A DNA stretch of 64,000 nt, taken from contig JAESIW010000207.1 of the NCBI GenBank assembly GCA_016802295.1, positions 1,230,475 through 1,294,474 on the forward strand, in the 5' to 3' direction. The stretch's first letter is position 1; each line of letters opens with the position of its first letter. Position numbers and translations under genes: made by a program. Of the stretch, positions 57,561-64,000 are shown piece after piece. Origin of the DNA: Brachionus rotundiformis. Its lineage: Eukaryota > Rotifera > Eurotatoria > Ploima > Brachionidae. The notes beneath the pieces were generated by a model. That model did no database searches, had not been told where the DNA came from, and was given only the letters and a program-made list of their open reading frames with translations.

Positions 57561-58089
57561 ATATACTAGTTTTTGTTTAGTTTAGCAGTATAGTGGCTAT
57601 TGCAACGCATAAAAAGTGCGCTAAATATGATAACAGATTATGTGCTAAAAGTAATAATATTTTTGCTTTAAAAATATGTGAGGAAGTTGTATCGTTGAGC
57701 ACAATTCTTGACCATTTCTCTTCTAGTTATGTACATCTTTTGGAAAAAGTGAGTGGAAAACCTGAGATGATCATTTTATCACTTTAAAAATTTGAATTAA
57801 GCCACCTCTCATTTTAAAGAAAAAAATTAATAAATTGCATTAAACTTGTGAACTATTTATATCAAAGCTGAACTTTATTTTTACATTATTTATCTTGTTA
57901 AATGTAAATTTAATAATATTCTTTTCTGTAAAATTACAATTATTTAGATAAATTCAGTTAGGTTTTTCTTTTTGAACAAAATTGGATTTTCTATTTAATA
58001 GAAAATGACATGAAGCCTAAGCATCAACTTTACTAATTCTTAAAAGCTTATCAAGTTAATAAAAGTAAATATTAAAAGTAAAATGTCTA

Positions 58090-58290
58090 TTTAGGATTTA
58101 AGACTAAACACACAGGCGCGCAATTCTGCTTAGTGTATGCGCATGGTACCTGCCTGTCCCGAGATTGAAACTTAGTTGTTTAAAGCGAATACATGAAGAG
58201 GCAGGGACGTGAGACAAAAAAAGCGACACGTCTCTGTAAAAATACTCAGGCGGCCTAATCACTTGGCGAATCTCGACTCGGACTTGAATA
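58090..58290. other. GC-rich island, possible non-coding RNA
   Basis: About 200 bp of near-balanced composition in otherwise AT-rich DNA, with potential stems such as GACGTG...CACGTC (58208-58234). No tRNA, snRNA or 5S signature found. Confidence 0.3.
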
Positions 58291-59528
58291 CTTGTCAATT
58301 AGATTAGAAACTAATGTAGCTTGAAAGCGTTGGCCTACTTAACCTATTGTCTATTCGGTATCAGATAATGTATTTGGGATTAGGACAAGCTTTCAAGGTA
58401 GATAAAAAGATAAATTATAAATAGAAAAGTTGTCACTTGGAGAAAGATTTCAAGCTAGTAAAATCACTCTAAATCTAGGCCTTGAAGAAGTAAATAAAAG
58501 TATTTTATTGATTTCTAACTAAAGTTGACAGATGTAATTGAAATTCGCTCTAGCTATTAATCACTTAATGACTAGTTGTTTTGTTCAAACGGAACATAAT
58601 TATAGTGGAATAGTTTTTTCTACTAATCCACTTGATTTTATGGTCATTATTTCAAACCAATTCATTCAGTGTATAACTTGATTGACCTGATTAAGAGCAA
58701 ATATCATTCAAATATCAATATTTGAATCGTTCAAAAAATTCAACTCCAAAATGCCACCAGTTCTTAAGTCTAAGCTTAATTGCTATTATGCAATTTTAGA
58801 TTAATTAAATACTTGGTCAAATGCACAACGCTACTTACTTTATTTACTATATAGAGCCAATAAATACTAAGAATATATAATTTTATTTTTTTCCTACAAC
58901 TTTTGATTTATATTACTTAATTGACTTATGATTGTTGTGTAATTTAAATTGCTTAATTTAAAAAATAAATAAATAAATAAATTTCACTACTATTAAATCG
59001 ATTTTAGACTCTAATATCCCATAATCCATATTAGCTATCCATCAAACGCTAAGCCAAACCGCTTATGATTTATTTCAACTTGAAATGAATATGATTTTTG
59101 AGCTCATAGTTCTTAAATAGTTTCTAAAGATGGCTGTTTCCGCGTAGTTACCAATTTTTATTGAGCTCAAAAGAAACAAAAATGCCAATTACGTTCAAAC
59201 AATTAGCAGGAAAACTAATTACTTAGCTAATTTGCTTAGAGCAATGACTAAGCATTTGTGGCTGTGTACCAAAGTGGTTCAATGTGTTTGTTTGTGTGGG
59301 CTTAAGTGGGTTTAAGATAGAAGTCAAAAGATACCATGCCTTGGCAGACAAATAGGGCTCAGGGAGGAATGAAAGCTAGAGATTAGAAAAAATTATTATT
59401 TTTTTTGATTTAGTATAAATTAAATCAATCAATCAGTCAATCAGGGAGATTTTTCCCTAATTTAGTTTAATCACAAAACAAAATTTTAAATATAAAAAAA
59501 GCGGTAGTTGGAGCGGGAAGGAAAAATC

Positions 59529-59616
59529 TGCCCCAGGAGAGGCTCGAACTCTCGACCTTCGCATCGCTTCACTGTATGTATAAGTACGACGCTCTAACCG
59601 ACTGAGCTACTCGGGC
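59529..59616 (-). tRNA. tRNA-Ile (TAT) with intron
   Basis: 88 nt on the minus strand. Acceptor GCCCGAG/CTGGGGC (one G-G mismatch at pair 5-68), D-arm GCTC...GAGC, anticodon stem TCGTA/TGCGA with loop CTTATA (anticodon TAT), an intron of about 14 nt directly after position 37, T-arm GAGAG-TTCGAGC-CTCTC, discriminator A. Animal tRNA-Ile(TAT) genes are classically intron-containing. Confidence 0.88.
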
Positions 59617-59962
59617 TACACTATCCAACAGTGCATTAATCTCTAATATAGCAATTGCCAGTGCTGACACTAAGTCAACTAGAATTTTTGCACTGATTTC
59701 TAGATGGACAAATAGTCACTCTTTAAATAGGACTATTTTACACCATGTCAAAAGCAAAGAAACACTAGACAAGTTTATTAATCGAAATATTGCAAATAGA
59801 TAATAACTTATTAAATATTCATTACATTTTTTTTTCGTTGGCTATTTGATTAAGAATTAGAAAAGTATCCATTTCGTCTTGGTTTAGGATTTCATTAAAT
59901 GTTTGACATAAAAATTAGTCATATTGGCTGTGCGGGCTTTGAGTGAGGAAAAAAAAAAGGTC

Positions 59963-60044
59963 CGACGAGGAAGGGATTCGAACCCTCGCGTGCAAAACAC
60001 AATGGATTAGCAGTCCATCGCCTTAACCACTCGGCCACCTCGTC
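59963..60044 (-). tRNA. tRNA-Ser (GCT)
   Basis: 82 nt on the minus strand. Acceptor GACGAGG/CCTCGTC, discriminator G, anticodon stem ATGGA/TCCAT with loop CTGCTAA (anticodon GCT), a long class II variable arm, and T-arm GAGGG-TTCGAAT-CCCTT. Confidence 0.95.
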
Positions 60045-63000
60045 ATTCAATTAATTAATTATCTTTTTAAATTAAATTATTTAATAAAGTTAAAGTTTTT
60101 TATGTATTTTTGTTTTATTTTGTTTCATTAAACTTAACTTTGAATGAATACTAATACATCAATTCATAAAATAAATATAACTGCAAATCTCTGGCTTTGA
60201 TATCTTTCCTTAACTTTTTTGAAATGAAAATTATTAACAAATTTTAAATGTAATTAAAATTATTAGAAATTCTGTTTGGTAATTGATTGCTTATTATTAA
60301 AAATTCATTTTATCGTTTATAAGTTTAATACCCAGAATTATCCAAAACTAAAAGCTTAAGATCACCAAATCGATTTAGCTACTGGACCATTTGAGCTACT
60401 CAATAAAAAAAGTTTCTACTATTTTGCCAGCAGACCCTATTTTGAATATTTTGCTTATTTATTTACAAATAAAGAGCTTAATTAGTAAAACAGATATTAT
60501 AAAGATAAATCGCCACTTTTGAACTATAAAATGAAATGAAATTTGAATTAAATTATCAAATTAATTTTGATTAATTAAATTTTCTTATAATCTAAGTTTT
60601 TTCTTCGTAGATAATAAATTATATTCTCTACTTAGATTTGGTGATAAAGTGGTATCATTTGCCAAAAGAGACCTTAATAATTAGCTAAATAAATAAAAGA
60701 TAGATACAGTTTCAGATCAACTCGAATTTTAATCAACTACAATTTTTATTTAAAAAAATGATAATTGAATAATTTGGAATAAAATTTAATTCAAATGTTA
60801 ATAATACATAAAAAACTAACTTTATTAAATAATTCAATTTAAAAAGATAAATGTTTATAAGCTAATTAATCATTCTTATCACATTTTACTAATTTGAAAC
60901 AATTTTTTAAGAAAAAAGTTTTTTTTGAATAAAATATATATTTGACGTAAACTTAATAAACTTAATTAAAAATTATTTGACTATCATGACTGATATGGAA
61001 AGCATTTAAGTATGTTAAATTTTTCATTACACTACCAAGGATTTCCCAAAGTAAAGTTTTTAATTTCATAAAATATTGCTGAAGTATATTTATTCTCTAC
61101 ATTGAATTCTTTACTTAATTAATTAAATCTACATATTAATTAAAAATGTCTAAGATCTACATTTATGTATAATCTTTGACAATGGTTTGACAAGGTTTGC
61201 TTAAAATAAAAGCTAATTTATGACCAATATCATTAAAATAAATTTGCCAAAATTTTAAGATATGTTCCTAAGTACACCAGAATTGAAAAATTTAATTATA
61301 TGATCAAATTTTAATTATCATTTTAAATTGTTTTTTAAATAAAATTTAAATCAGGAGCAAATTGTTATAGGAAATGCATTTTAGTTGGTTATGGTCCGAC
61401 ATGGTTAGTTTTAACATAAAAATATGTCTGTGAATCAAATTTTGTAATTAAAAAACTCTTAAAAACCAATTTATTAACAATAATTTCTGAGTATAATAAT
61501 CAAAATTTGATCATAAGGTTAGAAAACCATACATTTTAATGTATGTCTTGTTATTATCCAATTTCTGCTTTGACCGGCAGCACACTAGGAAACATTTAGT
61601 AAAAAACAACAAGTCTTTAAATTTTTTTATCTATTTTTAATGAAAAAAAATATTTTTAAATTGAGTTTTTATCAGTGATGATCCAAAGCAGAATATCGAT
61701 CACCTAATTGATTGTTATTTTTCAAAGACCAGACTACGGTTGAATAAATAAACGAATAACAACAACAAAAACAACAAAATAAAAAGCGCTATGTTGATTT
61801 TCAAATAGATACTGACCGATATTGAGCATTTCAAAAATTGCAAGTTTACATTAATTAATCAATCATTTATTATATAAAAAAAAATATTAAAGAAAATTTA
61901 CTATTTCTATTATTTGAAATAAAATCGCTTACTTTGTTTATAATCAATCAAATTTTCCTATCTTAAAAATTTACTTAATGGATACATAAAAATTAAGTTC
62001 TTATTGCTCCAGATTCATGTCGATGACTAGCGTTTTTTATTTTATAAACTGATAATTAATACTAACCATAGAGCGATGCAGAGCCGGTCTGGCATGTACA
62101 TTTTGCCACTCATAACTCTGCACGCTTAGATCGTAAATTTTCATTATATCAATCAGCAATGCAGCCACAAACCCGAGTCCTATTTGATAATCTATAAACT
62201 TTAGAATAATTAAATAGCTGGTCTATCGAAACTTAAGTTTGACGCACAGTCTACTACTTGATCTCTCTTATATACACAGTTGTCAGTTATAAACAAAATG
62301 AATAAATATGAAATTATTTTTATTCAAATAAGTGATAATAGTATAAGCCGAATTAACACTCAAAAATATTAAAACAAAAGGTATCAGCTTTGTAAAACAT
62401 GTTCCAAAAGAAAACCATAACTAATATTAAAAAAAGAGCCTCTAATTTTCTTAAATAAATATCAATTTAAATTTTAAAATTGTAGCCATTTTTTTTCATG
62501 TAGACACAATGATAAATTTTGAACATTTATGTCAACAAAAAATTAATTATTTAAAGAGAGAATAATTAAATTAGAATTTTGTTTGAATATATGAATCGTT
62601 CCACAATTCCATACAATCAACTTCTTTTACTTCTCTTAACTAAATTTTAATTTTAATATAAATTTGTCTTTATTATTTTTAAAATTTTATTTTTTTTCTA
62701 AAGGCTAAAATAAATAAATAAAAACAAAAATGTTTAATTAACAGCTGGATAAAGGTTGACTTGATACAGAGTAATCTTTTTAGATGAGATAAACAAGAGA
62801 GTAGCATCAGGTCCCTTTGAATGGACCTACGACGATTATTTTAGTCTTATCCTTATCAGAACGAATAGCAGGGTCCAATTTAAGGAAAGGTTTAGAGTAA
62901 TATGGTTATCAAAAGTGCCAACAAGTCTAAAATGGCTCTCAAGTATTGGTCTTGCATGCTTATATAAGTTGTTGAAATTTTATCTATGTGTTTAATTAAA

Positions 63001-63356
63001 ATCTAGATTGGAATCCTATTAAAGCTCTTATTTAGTTTCATTCAAAAAATATACACTCTGGTGAGAGTCTACTTAATTGATACAAAAATATTGACTTAAT
63101 AGAAACTAATCAAAAGAATGGTATTATTATTACTTATATATAAACACACGTAACTGAACTAGGAAATGCTGATGACGCAGAGAAATCGTATGGGTGTAAC
63201 ATGAAATATTCTCAGTTTAGGTAATAGAAGAGGGATTAAGGACAAAATTCAGGACCATTCCCATCATATGATATAACACTTAGGTATGCAATCACTTTAT
63301 TTCATTCTTAATCACGTGATCGAGATCCTTAAATATTCAAGTCAACAGTCCAATTT
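60045..63356. other. Gene-poor AT-rich region
   Basis: No protein gene recognised. The only structured spot is a nested stem at 62077-62122. Confidence 0.4.
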
Positions 63357-63500
63357 ATTTTACTTTTTTTTGTATAATTCAACTTTTAACTTAATCTAAT
63401 TTTGTAAAAACCTAAAAACTTTTCAGACTAGAGGGTTAAAACGAAGGCTTGCGCCATTCGGACGAACCCTGGGGTCTTCCCCTCAATTGTATACTTAATA
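63357..63500 (+). mobile_element. LINE 3' end, family B copy 2
   Basis: Nearly identical to 3351-3490 through AATCTAATTTTGTAAAAACC, GCCATTCGGACGAACCC and the GGGG-TCTT-CCCC hairpin, ending in an ATAATAAAAA tail. Only the 3' end is present. Confidence 0.75.
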
Positions 63501-63560
63501 ATAAAAAATAATAATAATCAGTCCAATTTGTTGTTCAATAGTTGATCATTTATAAAAAAA

Positions 63561-63633
63561 TGATCGCACCAAGGCTCGAACTTGGGACCTTCTGTGTGTT
63601 AGACAGATGTGATAACCACTACACCATGCGATC
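63561..63633 (-). tRNA. tRNA-Val (AAC)
   Basis: 73 nt on the minus strand. Perfect 7-bp acceptor GATCGCA/TGCGATC, discriminator A, D-arm GTGT...TCAC, anticodon stem TCTGT/ACAGA with loop CTAACAC (anticodon AAC), T-arm CCAAG-TTCGAGC-CTTGG. No intron. Confidence 0.94.
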
Positions 63634-64000
63634 TTATTATAAAACCTAGCCAGTCCAAAAGTTAATTAAGAAGCACGGACTAAATCGGACTAAAATGCTG
63701 AAAAATACAACTCATAATTAAAGAAATGAAAAAAACTTCATGCGCATTCAAATTTACAAAGAGCCCACGAAGAGAGATAGTAAACAAGACGGTTGATTGA
63801 GTTAAATAAACTTTAATTTGAAACTCTAACCAAAACCAAATGCGCTGCTATTAATTTTACGTTTCATTTTCTGAATAAATAAATGTACTACAAATTATAG
63901 ATCTATTTTTTTCTGTTGTTTAATTAGGATTAGAGTTTAAACTAGAGCTATTGTATATTTATTAATAAAGTAAAGAAGTATCAGCAGTAGGAGAGGCACA
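63634..64000. other. Window end, AT-rich
   Basis: No feature recognised. Confidence 0.4.

Larger units (their letters stand above)
56166..59528. other. Gene-poor AT-rich region
   Basis: Holds a diverged LINE 3' end (57486-57560), a perfect short palindrome (58706-58727) and a GC-rich island (58090-58290). A 64-codon frame at 57593-57787 has no recognisable content. Confidence 0.4.

Noticed and set aside
57593..57787. 64-codon frame with several Cys
   Set aside because: No homology, non-ATG start, and no exon partners nearby.
60355..60410. tRNA-like GAGCTACTCAAT segment
   Set aside because: The D-arm resemblance is not matched by an acceptor stem, anticodon arm or T-arm.

Overview
This 64 kb window is nuclear DNA of a small-genome invertebrate animal. 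It is very AT-rich, and GT/AG introns cluster near 45-65 bp. It encodes metazoan genes (a TGF-beta ligand, an SLC6 monoamine-type transporter, Arkadia, an irre/kirre-type Ig receptor), eukaryotic tRNAs and snoRNA-bearing ribosomal protein introns. Compactness, composition and the LINE type would fit a monogonont rotifer such as Brachionus, but the sequence alone does not prove this. Most multi-exon models below were rebuilt by hand from reading-frame phase, splice sites and family homology.

Layout. 1-5.2 kb: the 3' part of an MSK-type kinase, retroelement 3' ends, tRNA-Glu and a 5'-truncated LINE. 6-9 kb: a MORN-repeat protein and an LRP2BP-like Sel1 protein. 9.4 kb: a MULE transposase relic. 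11.3-13.6 kb: a serotonin/dopamine-type transporter. 13.7-15.9 kb: RPL4 on the minus strand, with a cluster of box C/D snoRNAs in two introns. 17-19 kb: a Tc1/mariner relic. 19.9-20.8 kb: TBP. 22.6-24.1 kb: a sushi-domain membrane receptor (-). 24.8-25.4 kb: an unidentified small protein (-). 25.4-27.3 kb: PARG (+). 27.8-31.6 kb: a large inverted repeat around a coiled-coil gene. 32.3-35.1 kb: two tandem Pro-Val-rich proteins (-). 35.8-37.1 kb: an Arkadia-like E3 ligase. 37.6-40.8 kb: a secreted metalloprotease with ShK and EGF modules. 41.4-42.0 kb: a hAT-type MITE with intact target duplication. 42.9-44.8 kb: a CCDC81/HU-domain protein and GPATCH3, convergent. 46.1-47.5 kb: a myostatin/activin-like ligand (-). 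50-53.8 kb: a kirre/nephrin-like Ig receptor (-). From 53.9 kb to the end I see no convincing protein gene, only tRNA-Ile(TAT, with intron), tRNA-Ser(GCT), tRNA-Val(AAC) and repeat fragments.

The genes do not form one pathway. The points most worth following are: (1) the RPL4 introns, which hold three U18-like snoRNAs, two copies of a second guide matching 28S rRNA, and one orphan guide; (2) the inverted repeat, whose arms contain a three-way-junction RNA-like fold presenting ACTTACCAAGAG in a loop; and (3) LINE 3' ends with compensated stem-loops, two of which lie next to tRNA genes.
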